From contig JASJOG010000073.1 in assembly GCA_030142905.1 (NCBI GenBank), forward strand, positions 186,001 to 250,000: DNA of 64,000 bases, written 5' to 3'. Positions 32,871 to 43,985 of the stretch are shown here, piece by piece (positions within the stretch are counted from its first letter, which is position 1; each line of letters begins with the position of its first letter). The position numbers and the translations under genes were made by a program. The notes under the pieces were generated by a model. That model worked only from the letters and a program-made list of their open reading frames with translations. It did no database searches and had not been told where the DNA came from. This DNA is from Heliopora coerulea. Lineage: Eukaryota; Cnidaria; Anthozoa; Scleralcyonacea; Helioporidae.

Positions 32871-33143
32871 CGTATTTTAAAAAAAGATGCAACATTCGCG
32901 TCTGAGCTGAATATGAGATTTACTACAGCTAGCCTTGTAAATCCCAACTATTTGGCCGCTCATGCTGAATACATTACGTAAACATCCTGAGCTGATTTAC
33001 AGGAATGCGTATTCCAATTTCAGACGTTTTTATACCTAAACCACGGTAAGCAATTATTGCAAGGTGGTTTCACTATCAAATTAAACTCGATGAAAATACA
33101 ATCGGCAATTTTTTTGGTGTCAGAAAGAATTATTGTTTTTCAG

Positions 33144-33425
33144 GTTTCAATATAACGGCATCAGATGTGAATGAAACGTATGCAAAGGTATCCTGGAGAG
33201 CCGACCGTATCCCTTGTAATAAGTGGTTGCCAAGAGCAAAATACGAATTATCAATTAAGCAGGAAGGTCTGCAGATATTACGTGAGGATATTCCTTGTGG
33301 CACTACTACAAAAACGCTGCGCAACTTAACACCGAAAACCAAATACGAGGTGATCATAACGGAGATATTTGGAATGAAAGGAAGGCGCCGTATATTTCGA
33401 CATAGATTTGAAACCGTTGAAATCA
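33144..33425 (+). CDS. Fibronectin-III-like exon 2 of gene 1
   Basis: Acceptor TGTTTTTCAG|, donor ATCA|GTAAGT, 282 nt, phase 1 on both sides. It encodes G-FNITASDVNETYAKVSW, then YELSIKQ, TLRNLTPKTKYEVIIT and RFETVEI. The L-T-P-x-T-x-Y motif is canonical for fibronectin III. It has a paired Cys set (IPCNK and IPCGT) that may form a non-standard disulfide. N-glycosylation sequons are visible at NIT, NET and NLT. It is paralogous to the exon at 30281. Confidence 0.85.
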
Positions 33426-34451
33426 GTAAGTAGAATTTAGTCAACAATGATTTCTTACCAGCGTGTGGTCTGAACACAGAAGTATTTGCTTCAAATTGCT
33501 TGAGGTTTTCGTATTGACCGAGCGACGATGGATCGACGTCTGTACGGAAAAACCCGAGGGCAAATGCTTTTCAGTACGGACCGAACAAACGAGGTTACTA
33601 ATGAATTTATTATTTATTATTATAAGCAGAAATCTGGCCGCATTTAGGGTGTTGCTTGCACCACACACTTTCTCTGAAAGACTTCTCATACGTGTTTCAG
33701 TTTTACGGGCAATCTGAAAAACTCTGAAAAGGGCCAAGCCAGGGATTAGTTTAAATCAACATGGTTTGAAAGTTGGTGAGCTTAAGTAACTTACTCAGAT
33801 TTATCCCATCCAATCAACATATAAATATTTTCAAATATGTGAACCAAATCTATGAGACCTTTAAGAAAAATTACATGTCACGTATACGGGAGTTTATTGA
33901 ATTTCTGTACCATTAATTCCGCTAACATTGCGCTATGTTTTTCTATGACTTGTCACATTAATTGCGTGACAAATTTGATATGGAAGTACATTGGTTTTCT
34001 CTGAAGTATTTAAGTAAAAATGATGAACAAGAAATAAGTCAATTGCTACACCACAACTCAAAAAATATAAACAAACAAATAATGCCATCAAGACTTGGCA
34101 TAAACAAGTTATGGACTTTTAGAAATTATTTAACTTCAGATTCCCTAGTTCCAAACCTTTCCTTATTTATTGCCCAATCTGTGCAATTCCAAGTTTTTCC
34201 CTACTTCTGGTATTAGTCCTTTTAAAGTGGAAAAATACGTCTTTAAGAGCTGTTTATACACGGGCGATTCTTCGCGCGACCTTTCTTATCCTGAAATATG
34301 CGATTGAGCAAACAACTCACCGAAGTGTTGTACCATATAGCTTGGCACAAATGATCCGCAAGTCCATTCACTCGATCGCATGTGTCAGGAGGCTAAAAAT
34401 TGCAGCAAAAGCCGCCCATGTAAACAGTCTTTTATAATTTTTCACTTACAG
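33426..34451. other. Intron, no exon seen
   Basis: A 84-codon plus-strand frame at 33962-34216 is unrecognised and lacks splice signals. 34250-34435 has GTTTATACACGGG...CCCATGTAAAC-type ends reminiscent of the GTGTTTACAT MITE family. Confidence 0.45.
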
Positions 34452-34739
34452 AGAATCCTCTCAAAGTGATGACCGAACTGTCAAGTTCCTCGATAAAGGC
34501 CAGGAAGAAAGATAATGTCACCATGATTTGTGTAGCTCAAGGAGAGCCACCTATAACATTCTCCTGGAAAAAAAACAACAAGTCTCTTAGCAGCTTCGGT
34601 GAACTGCAGGAACCATACCCTGGCTCAATACTGCTGGTAACATTGAAAGATAAAGAAAGTTTTGGAAAATACATCTGCGACGTGCATGATAGATTCAGTC
34701 AAAAGGATCACTCAATCACTGTTGAAGACTTATCTACAG
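34452..34739 (+). CDS. Immunoglobulin-like exon of gene 1
   Basis: Acceptor TTACAG|, donor ACAG|GTTACA (weaker than the others), 288 nt, phase 1 on both sides, 96 residues. Ig landmarks are the B-strand VTMICVAQG with its Cys, the C-strand ITFSWKKN with its Trp, LLVTL, and the F-strand motif D-KESFGKYICDV with the second Cys. This is a compact C2/I-set pattern lying just outside the membrane. An open frame continues past the donor to 34858, so intron retention would give a truncated product. Membrane-proximal Ig with N-terminal lectin domains is an uncommon order. Confidence 0.88.
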
Positions 34740-37674
34740 GTTACAATTTTTTTGTGTCTGAGTTGTTAATCTTACCTCGCGATCGCATGTTCACAACACT
34801 AAAACCAAAGGGAAACGACTTTTCGTTAAAATGTTGTCGAAAATATTGTTCACATTGAACGAAAGTCTGACGAAGTAAGCGGTATGTACAGCTCAGGGCG
34901 GTGTTCAGAGTAACTTCTTATTTACCGAGAGCGTGGTCATTACGGGAAAATATCAGACTGGGGTCTTGGCAGTACGGACCGAGCCCAGATGGTAAAAAGA
35001 TGTTACATTCGTTTAGCGCAACAAAGAGTGGGTAGTTAAGCTCTTGTACAGGCACAGACCACAAAGAAAGATCAATTTGCTGGGAATTCACGGGTGAAAA
35101 CTAAAAACATTGACATCTAAATGAAAACAATGCCAATAAAGTAAGTTTTTTCCATACAGCAGGTTTTTTTCCTACACGCCGGCAAGTTTTGGCGGGAAAA
35201 CTTCCCAGTTGCTCTGAAGACAAACAAACGAGATTCAGCTAAGTTTTACAAAGGGTTAATCAAAAACGAAATGCTTATGACTTGGTAAAACTTTTTCCTC
35301 GATGACTTTAATCAGAAAAGTAGACGAATAAATAAAAAAAACCCCACTTAGTCTCTGAATAAAACAAGCTCTGAACATTTGCTGAGGCAAACCAGAACCC
35401 GTAATGGACCGATCCATCATGGGAAGGTAATGACTGCCAGTCAGAGCGTCTCAGCCAATCAGAACGCTCTATTTCACCAGAAGTAGCACTAGCCATATAA
35501 CAATGTAGGGTAATTTCTGTATTTCGTATTTAGATATATAAATCGACAAGAATCACGAAAATATATGGCTCGAAACGTTCACAGTCGGTTGGTTCTGGCG
35601 TAGATTACACTCCATGGCCTGCTAAATCGCGCCCAGCCAATAAGGTCATTCATTAAACATTAAGATGTATCACTAGGAAGGAATTTCTTCACTGCAGATT
35701 CAGTGCTGTCAAAAATTACCAAATGCAGTTTTTTGTTTCTTTAGGAGCCATAAATAGTTAAGACTTGTTAGAATTAACAATACTCTGTGAAGACTCCACA
35801 AGTTTCGTAAAAAGCAAAACGTAATGTTGCATTCCTATTTTAAAGCTGTTTACTGTCTTTGAATTGAAAACAACATATTCATTTCGTTGCAACAATTGCA
35901 GCTGCATCACTTGTGCTAATGGCGAAAAGGCAGCAATTTTAAAAATTTAGCTATTTTGGGAGATTATTGTTTCTTCCATTTGACAAAGTCTAATAAGCAG
36001 AAGTGAATTTCTTTTATTTTACATTCCATTTTTTGACCGCATTGCAATGAAACATCATAATTGTGTAAAAATAATCTTAATGCAGTTGCAAACATATACA
36101 AGTCCAAAATTTCACCCTTGCTACAAAAAAATAATTTTAAGAAGTAAAATCTGAGCTACTTTATACTCAAGGTCTTCTCAAAAATGTGCTCTGAAGTCTG
36201 CATAGTTTGCATGGATAAAAAATTTGCACAATTGATCAGTTGTATCATTATATACCTGCCGACGAATCAGTAAGTTTCAGAAATTCACGCTAAACAATCC
36301 AGGGGCGGCAGAATGGAGCTACTTGGGAAAGTAGGGGGCAAAAACTAGCGTCAAAATGTGTTTAAACAACTGTGTATTTCCGGCATATACGCGATATTGA
36401 AATTTCATAATCTTACAACTTTCCCCTGCTTCATAGGAATGCTGGCGATATCAAATCTCATGTATTCAAAGTAAAATTTGTGAACTGACGATAATGGCAA
36501 AATGCCCCGAATCGAGACAAAATATGTCACATTCTGAAGTAATGTACTGCAATCTTGAAATTGTAATTGTAACTTTTGTGACTGCCATTTTAATTCCCTA
36601 TCCTGCACGCGTTCATAAACATTAATAAATGGCGATTGTCATTTTGAATAATTTGGCGAGCAAAAGTTATTGCGGGAAATGCCCTACCCTCCCACACGCT
36701 TCCCCACCCCTGTAATTTACAGTTAGAAAACTGGGAATGGATATGGTTGTTTCTATCAATTACTTGGGAGAAAAATCGGACAAAGATCTGTCTACAAATA
36801 CCTAACTGAATGTCAAAATGCTAGTAAAATAAAGACAAAATCATTGTCATAGATACAGGTCCTGTCAACTTCAGACTAAAAGAAGCGTACCGTATACGTA
36901 ATAAGTGAACTACTATTAACTCATACAAGGAACACATTGAACTGGCAGATCTTTTATCCTAACTTTATCCCAACCTCGCAGCCAGCGTCTTTACTCGGCG
37001 CTTCTCCAGCGAGTAAAGAAGCGCCGAGTAAAGGCCCTGAGTATGAGGTTGACTTTATCCATGTGACTATTTCAGTATTCTCTTAATCTCACGAGAATTT
37101 AACTTTTATTATATCTGACATATGTTAATTTCACTCACATATTATATTCATATCATCATCCTTTTGTGTATATGAACACTGGAATCGCTTACTTTCGGAG
37201 GGGCGGGAACGAATTCAGCCCGCTAACAAAGTGAAAAATTTTTGAAGTGTTTACATGAGACCGGAATAAAACTAAAGCCGCGTTCTTGCAAACATTTCAG
37301 TCAGCATTCCAAGTTTTTGTTCCCAGCAACAATGTTTTTCTTGTTCTTTGCCTTATCAATGATTGATCTGGAGAGGTTTCGCGTTTTCATGAAGAAAATT
37401 TTGTACCGGTCCGACACTGTCTCGAGCATATTTTCCGAACCGGTCTCATGTACACAAAACCAAGGATTTGTACGGGCAGTGATATCAAGTCGTGTCGGTC
37501 TGACTTCGTACCTGTCTCATGTAATCAGCTCCTTAGTTCTGACGATGCAGAAGGACGAAAGCTCAACCCTCATAAACATTTTAACAGTAACAGTTGGCCG
37601 CATTCACCCCCTCCGTGTCTTTTTGCTTGAGATATGTCTTTATCGAACTCAAACATTTTTTGTTCGTTTTCTAG
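34740..37674. other. Last intron of gene 1
   Basis: No exon was recognised in 2.9 kb. It contains a 16-bp-arm perfect hairpin at 36989-37033 (CTTTACTCGGCGCTTC and its inverse), a sequence with CAGGGGCGG and CACCCCTG ends at about 36300-36712, and a MITE of the GTGTTTACAT family at 37247-37457. It ends in the strong acceptor TTTTTTGTTCGTTTTCTAG. Confidence 0.6.
37247..37457. mobile_element. MITE with GTGTTTACATGAGACCGG ends
   Basis: Left GTGTTTACATGAGACCGG and right CCGGTCTCATGTACACAAAA are inverted. Same family as 30691-31060. Confidence 0.6.
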
Positions 37675-38003
37675 CTAATCGTGAGAAACGGTTTTTCCTA
37701 GCTACAATAGTTCTGGCTGCATTAATATTGATTCTAATCCTTGTTATTGGCTGCCTCTTCCGTAAAGCTCATGCCAAAAAAGACACAACTGAAAAAAAGA
37801 AATCAGACCATGAAGTGACTGATGTCGGAAATATCCCAACATATGAAAACATCCCCGGTAATGAGCACGCTTTCATAGCTGACGTCAGCACACCTGATGA
37901 CTGGCAAACAGAATTATCAACGTACACCTCGCTTGAAAGAAAGAACGACGAAACCTATGAGAACTATTACCGTCATTTAAACAAAAATATACCGAAAGAA
38001 TGA
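37675..38003 (+). CDS. Transmembrane and cytoplasmic-tail exon of gene 1, with ITAM-like motif
   Basis: Acceptor TTTTCTAG|, phase 1 entry, 329 nt to TGA. It encodes a short juxtamembrane NREKR, a hydrophobic helix FFLATIVLAALILILILVIG then CLF, a basic stop-transfer (RKAHAKK), and an acidic/polar tail of about 70 residues. Tail motifs are PTYENIP, STYTSLER and TYENYYRHL. YTSL and YRHL are separated by 11 residues, within the 6-12 window of immunoreceptor tyrosine-based activation motifs. STYTSL also fits an S-x-Y-x-x-L ITIM-like pattern. YEN occurs twice and fits the Y-x-N consensus for Grb2-type SH2 domains. The upstream continuation of the frame (37242-37674) is intron and repeat. A decayed copy of the tail follows at once. 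Confidence 0.88.
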
Positions 38004-38152
38004 ACACGCTTTCATAGCTGAGGTAAGCACACCTGATGACTGGCATACAGAATTATCAACGTAAATCTAGCTTCAAAGAACCAACAGGGACACAGCTGAG
38101 AACAATTACTGGCATTTAAACAAAAGTGCATATGAAATTCCACTAAATATCT
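38002..38152 (+). pseudogene. Decayed tandem copy of the cytoplasmic tail
   Basis: 38002-38128 repeats 37862-37985 nearly base for base (HAFIAEVSTPDDW is recoverable in the +1 frame). However, it lies out of frame, after the stop. The tyrosine codon of YTSL has become TAA, a further TAG follows, TYEN is TAEN, and YYRHL is NYWHL. The change GACGTCAGC to GAGGTAAGC creates a donor-like GAG|GTAAGC at 38023. It would lie in the 3' untranslated region. Confidence 0.8.
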
Positions 38153-38337
38153 GAACCTTAGATGACTGTACGCATATGTCTAGACATATATCTTGTAGAA
38201 ATACAATCTAACTATTGGTAGTCAAGTATAAATGCCGCAATATTCTCAAGCTTTGTCTTCTACCTTAGCTTTCCAAACATCAGGCGTTTTCTTTTACTGT
38301 TTTTGTTCGAAGGACAGACTGGACAAGACTCCAACAA

Positions 38338-38438
38338 AAATCCAACGTCTCCAGGAAAGGCCTCTCGTCAGAGAAAGAAACGTGTTTTGAGCACGTTTCT
38401 TTCTCTGACGAAAAGCCTTTTCTCGAAAGGTTGGATTT
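38338..38438. repeat. Long hairpin, 47-bp arms
   Basis: The arms AAATCCAACGTCTCCAGGAA (onward to GAAACGTG) and their inverse are separated by a 7-base loop TTTTGAG. The inner 19 pairs (CGTCAGAGAAAGAAACGTG) are perfect. It is 335 bp after the gene 1 stop. It may be a foldback MITE or part of the transcript's 3' end. Confidence 0.85.
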
Positions 38439-41426
38439 CTTTGAGATCAGTCACAGTAGTAACCAAACTTTAAATTTTTTACACGATTTCGCACACCGTC
38501 TACGCAGTATTCTATTTTTATATCATTGACAGGATTCCTAAAGGATTGAGTTCGTACGTTTTTTTGTTCTCTGACAAACCGTTTTCATGGCGAAGCTCTT
38601 TGTAATTGAACCAAACGGCTCGCCATTTGTTCATACGAGTCGCAAGTCACTGACCTCTTTTTCGTCCACATTCAACTTCTGTTCTTTTACCGTGGCTTAC
38701 GCCAGGTGTAGCCTGCGGTGCAGACACTTGTGCACTTCCTGTTAGGCCATCTGCACACCGCGGGCCAAAAGCTTGTTTGGAATACTTCTACTCACGTGCA
38801 TTTTAATCGTATAAACAAAATCAATTCGCGCAATATGTTACAATTAATTTTTGTAATTCGTGGCGCCTTTTGCATGTGTTCTGTTTTTATTGGTGTTGAT
38901 AAAAGCTTCAGGTCGAAATTTGGTTGGGAATAATTGACAGTTTTCGGTGAAATGTGAGACTGACGACCTTCACGTCGTAGTTATATTGTCTGTTTCAAAT
39001 TTATCAATAAGTAACTCAAGTTAATTAATGACATAGCCATCGATACCACAAATAATTTCAGGACATGTACAAAACGTACAAAACACCCATGCTTTTCGTA
39101 TACTTGCGATAAGCTTAAATAGCCTTGTTCTAATTTGCAAGATTATAGATAACAATAGAAGAGCTAAAAGATCTGCGCAAGGCATTGAGGAAGAAATTGG
39201 AACTTCTTATTCCTACCGCAGACACTTCAGTTGAAGACAAGTGGGCACGCAGTCAAGACAATATCGACGGAACACTTTGTGAAAATCATTTTACAATAAA
39301 AAGCAACAGTCTGACAATACTTCTGATACGCATTATTGCCATTCGAAAGTAATGAGCTCCCGAAAGTAATGATAGAGATGGCGGGAATCTTTGGGAATCT
39401 TACGGCTGCTCATGGAGAACCGGCCGGTGAAAAATTCCCGAAAATAGTGGGTAACCTAGTTGGAGACCAGTGAGCCATTTAGATCTCTCGAGTGCCATTT
39501 TCAAATGAGCAGACATTTAATCTTGAGGATTATGATGAAGACAATACACCACAGTAACCATGCCACAGCGGAAATCATTGTCAAGCATGAAATAAACATT
39601 GCATTTCAAGCTCAGACAATGTCTGCGTAGTTTAATGCTTTTGGCAAACGTTGCGGAAAGTTAAACCATTTTAAGAGAATCTCAATCAACTCTTGTCGGT
39701 CAACATCTGACTGTTCATTATTTTACTTGGGACAACACCAAACGATTTTACTCGCCAACGGGAGACGATTTTCGTCTTGAAAGAGTTAATGGCGTATCGT
39801 AGAATCCCGAAAATTGCGGCTACCCGAAAGCAATGGCAAATTTGCGATGTCTGAAAATTCCAAAAGTAGCGGTCCTGTCGAAAATACCGCGTTTCCACGT
39901 GATACAATGAATATAAGTAATGATGATGATGGTAATCTATATTGAAAGTGTTGTTTCAGTCATTGCTTGAGTAACTCTAAATTAATAAGTTTCAAATGTC
40001 GACCCGCCAAAAAGTAAAACTGTCAAAGTTGCAGTAAAGGAAAAGGAGGCAAATGTGGTGAATATAAAGTCATTAAAAGGACAAAGAACAACATTCATAC
40101 AGTGCATTAACGTGGTAGTTCACCCTAAATGGCCCAAAACATTGCAATTGCTCTAGTTTCACAACAATTTAATTAATAAAGTAAATGGTTTGAACCTGGG
40201 AGAATCGTAACATGTTTGAGAAAGTTGATCGTCCAGGTTAGTGTAGTCTTGAGAAAGACTGTTGGTTGAAGTGACTGACGTTTCGACAGCCTTAGCGGCG
40301 GTCATATTCAGAGTCATTTACTGAGGTAACAACAAACAAATTGCTTATAAACAAGAATTTGAGGAAGGAATATGTCAAAAGCAAAAATCGATATCAACTC
40401 CAAACTTGGTAAAGATAATTCTCACGGAATGGAGCGTGCAACAAGTAGAAAAATATTCATTTCCTCCTAATCTCTTTTCTGAACTGAAAATATTCATTGT
40501 TTTTAAGGTAACAAAAGAACAATTGCAAATCTTGAGCAACCGTCTACTTATTGCAGAAATCACTATAAGACACTCCAGTTGTCCAAAAGTGATGGCAGCC
40601 CATAGATTCCCTTCAAACTAGACTTTCCACAAGTTTGGACCAGGATAATTCGTTCATTTTGAGAACCTGATCAAGTTTAAACATTGACAAATGTTTCCAG
40701 CTCATTTGCTGCTGAGTTTAGTACATAAAATTGGGATGGAATGTCAACAGTGTTTAAAAATAGTTACAATGAGACCAGCATATTCGAATTTCACATTGAC
40801 CTTCCCCCCATTTCAAAAATCAGGGAACTTGTACTAACCCTAATTGGGGACCAAAACCAAAATGCCATACATAGCCTAAGCGAGAGACTTTCCAACATAA
40901 CTCAATAATGCCAATGTAAAATTTTTTTTTAAATGTTTTGAACTAGCTACGCTGAACTTTAGATCTCCGTCGGTCTCTGATGCGACTTATACCCGAATAA
41001 CAACGAAAAATTATGGCACTGTTTCGACTTCTCGGTTCTTTGAAAAGCCATGGACAAATCGACTATCACTCAATATTAAAATGGAACCTTACTGAGACGG
41101 AATGACACTTCGACAGACAGCTGCGTCTTGGCGCCATTCTAGCGCTTCTCGCGAATGACACTTGAAACCGTGCGGAATATCAGTCACACGAAGCTGGCAC
41201 AAATCGCTCCCACATATTACGCGTCTTCTCTAATTCCGCCAGTCCGATGTTTACACCAGTTACTACCAAAATATTTCATTCTCATGTCTCGAATGTTTCA
41301 AATTGAGGAAAAATTTAAAATCCTGCGGACGACCAGCTTAGTAAGCCCATAGTAACCAAAGTAAACGATATCATCTAAGACGGTTGCTATGGTAAACTTT
41401 ATAACACTTTTCCAGATAAATTAATA
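38439..41426. other. Intergenic between gene 1 and gene 2, no gene seen
   Basis: No exon was recognised. Small items are a cluster of CCCGAAAGTAATG-type repeats around 39355-39370 and 39825, a Penelope-like terminal sequence near 40255-40315 (GACTGACGTTTCGACAGCCT), and a block at 40825-40930 shared with 11770-11880. Confidence 0.5.
40180..40330. mobile_element. Possible Penelope-like element terminal repeat
   Basis: The phrase GTGACTGACGTTTCGACAGC followed by GGCGGTCATATTCAGAGTCA is the kind of sequence usually found at PLE termini in cnidarian genomes. No ORF is attached. Confidence 0.35.
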
Positions 41427-42438
41427 CAGTCGAAAGTCCCTACAACGGCCACCTCCGGATCATGACCACGGTTTTTCATCCCGGCAGACGTCCTATACAT
41501 TTACTCTTATTGAAACTTCCCCATAACGGCCGCCTCTCGACAGCGGCAACAGCCAGCAAAATATATCCGATCTACAAAATAACCTCTCCACAACGGCCAG
41601 TTAATCAACTCATGACACATCGCAAGCAAAATATTACTGTTATCTCAGCAGAAGGTCACAAGAATTCATCTCAACTTGATCTTTGTCGCGCCTCAGACAC
41701 TTGGGTAATAGCTAGAACAGCCTATTGTTGTGTACCAAACTTGTTCAATACATTACACTCACTGTATTTTGTTTTGTGTCCAAAAATAAACAATGACAAG
41801 AGTCGTAAGCTCTGAAAAGGATGATCACGATTTGAGTTTCGTTTCGACGGTTGTCGACGACCCACTGCCAAACGCCTACGATCTTTTAATTGTTTGAACT
41901 TGAGACAATATCAGAGGAAGTAACTCCACATACAAAGTTTTGAATGATTTTATTTTCCACGCTTGAACTTTATAATCTCCGGCTTAAAAGAGTCTTTAAA
42001 ACTGAGTGTTACAAAAGGAACTGTTTTTCAAAAGCCCTACCCGAACGTTCTCTCGATGTTTTTTTTGTTTTTGAGCACCCGCTGTTTTTCTGTGCGGTGT
42101 GACGTTGCGTACATCATGAAGGTTTTTCTTTCCAAAGAAGAAAAAACGGCGCGTGCTTTTACTGTATATATTATATCTTTTTTGTAAATAGTCGAGTTTG
42201 TAAACCATTTGAGTCTTTTAAACTTGTTGAGTGAAATTTTCCACATATCCATATGAATTAAGCGTTATTAGTCTTATTTATCGATAGAAATATATATATA
42301 TATTCCTAAGAATTAAATGTCATAAATATAATAAATTCTGCAGTGGCATATTGCACCCTTACCTCCCAGCAACGGCCACCTGTCGACAACGGCCACTAAA
42401 CTCTGTCCCAAGGTGGCCGTTGTAGAGAAGTTCGACTG
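41427..42438. mobile_element. Tigger/pogo-like non-autonomous element, complete ends
   Basis: The terminal inverted repeats CAGTCGAAAGTCCCTACAAC (left) and GTTGTAGAGAAGTTCGACTG (right) continue inward as CGGCCACC and GGTGGCC and are flanked by TA on both sides. The TA target and CAGT-C-GAA ends are typical of Tigger/pogo elements. It is 1012 bp with no transposase and several internal degenerate copies of the terminal ACAACGGCCACCTC motif. Confidence 0.8.
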
Positions 42439-43271
42439 TATGTTCAAGGAAACCATTGAAATATTGTAAAAATAAGTTGAGGGGGTGAACAGTAATACTT
42501 TAATTAAGTGATAAGGTTATCTTACCCCTCCAGACAACTTTATTGTCTCGACGTCAAGCCTTACCCTGTTAAGCAAAGAGGATGACCTTACTACAAGGGT
42601 AACCCTCTTAACAGAGGCGAACGAAGACTTGCAGAAGAGTTCAAATAATATTATTTTCAAAATTTCTCGGCCAGGGTAGCGTGAGGGAGAGGGTAACCAT
42701 TTTACACGAACCCATATAAATTGCCTTTAAGATTGCAATCATTGTTTTCACTTACTTTTCACAATTAACTAGCCTTAGCTTTCTCCACATTTCGTTTGTA
42801 CTTTATGAAGCAATTGTACTTAATTACAGAATATCGTAATCTAGAAGCAACACTTCGAGTGTACAGAATGTTGAAAATAGTTAAGAAAATTTTTAATGCT
42901 GGTTTTACGAATAAGCGAGTGGTAATCACGAACGGAAGATGAGATCGGAAACCAAGAAAAATTTCAAAGTAAACGGTCAGACTCTATCAAAACCATTTCC
43001 TGCTTGATCGTAATTCGTAATCAAGTATATGATAAAGAGAAGGAGAACACCTAGAAACAAATACTTCATTAGTATTCCGTTGTTTGAGCGTTGCCTGAAG
43101 CCTGGCACAACAACCGAAATCTTTCTGCAAGAAACAAATCATAGAACGGAAGTTAAGTCACAACAGCGTCAAATACTTCAGTCTCCCACGCTTAAACTCA
43201 TATTGTGATGATCATTTTGACTTCGCTTGGACTGAACAAACGTTAAGTTTACCTGAAATAACGCAAAGGAA
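42439..43271. other. Upstream DNA of the third signal exon
   Basis: 42439-42715 matches 4355-4610 of unit A. 42720-42930 has no counterpart there. 42932-43271 is nearly identical to 47577-47917. Confidence 0.6.
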
Positions 43272-43985
43272 ATGGGCTCGCTATTACAGAGCGGATTTGC
43301 TTTGGTTGTCGTTCTTAAAGTCGTCGCGCAGTCGGGTGAGTCCCATACAATTTCATCTTTGTTACTTTCGTATTGTTACCAATTGAAGAGACAATATCTT
43401 AAAACATTCCTGTTTGTTTTACCTTTGTCATGTCGCTTTAAGTATATTATTTATTGTATTGAAATTTATGACATAAATCGTGCACAAATTTTGACACATA
43501 TATCTTAGTTTCTGTGTGCCATGAACTGTGTCAGGAATTCGGGTGGAAAACTAAATGTTTGAAACGACTCTAACGCTGGTTATATGTTCGATACTGATGA
43601 AAGAAGATGAACACTTGTTTGTTACAGTTTAAACAGCATAGGCCAAACGAAAGTAGAATGTATTTCACTAGGAACTCAAAGCCAGTGTTTGATGTCAATG
43701 AACTGCTGGTGTTACAAAATATGAAAAAGTTCTATGCAAGTACAATTTCATTGGAGATTTGTTTCGGTAATATTCAACAGTGCACAGTTGACAAGTAGCG
43801 AAGTAATAGTACAATTACTCTCAATCTCCTGCTATTTTCTACAAATAACATTCGCACGTCGACTTGATCAATCCACAACCATTTCCCTTTCTTTTTTAAA
43901 TGGCTTACTTTCTGAGGTGAAGGTATTTAGCCAATTCACTTCATGGCTGAGAAGGTTTTCAAAATATTTTAGCTGGAAAAGGTTG
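42932..43985. repeat. Signal-exon block, first internal copy
   Basis: Nearly identical to 47577-48600, an offset of about 4645 bp. It includes about 340 bp upstream of the ATG, the exon and about 650 bp of following intron. Similarity this high over non-coding DNA indicates a recent duplication or gene conversion. Confidence 0.85.
43272..43335 (+). CDS. Signal-peptide first exon, unit B copy 1
   Basis: A 64-nt exon encoding MGSLLQSGFALVVVLKVVAQ then S, with donor TCGG|GTGAGT, phase 1 exit and start context GAAATGG. The hydrophobic core is interrupted by a Lys where the unit A copy has Glu. It differs from 47918 by Phe for Leu at residue 9. It would splice to the exon at 49536 in frame (S-D-EFQD). 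It may be an alternative first exon of gene 2. Confidence 0.65.

Noticed and set aside
37242..37674. N-terminal extension of the long open frame into the TM exon
   Set aside because: It overlaps a MITE and lacks homology. A strong phase-1 acceptor at 37674 explains the real exon start.
37852..37866. TYENI as an ITIM
   Set aside because: The position two residues before Tyr is Pro, not S/I/V/L. It is better described as a Y-x-N motif. Its distance to YTSL (23 residues) is also too long for an ITAM.
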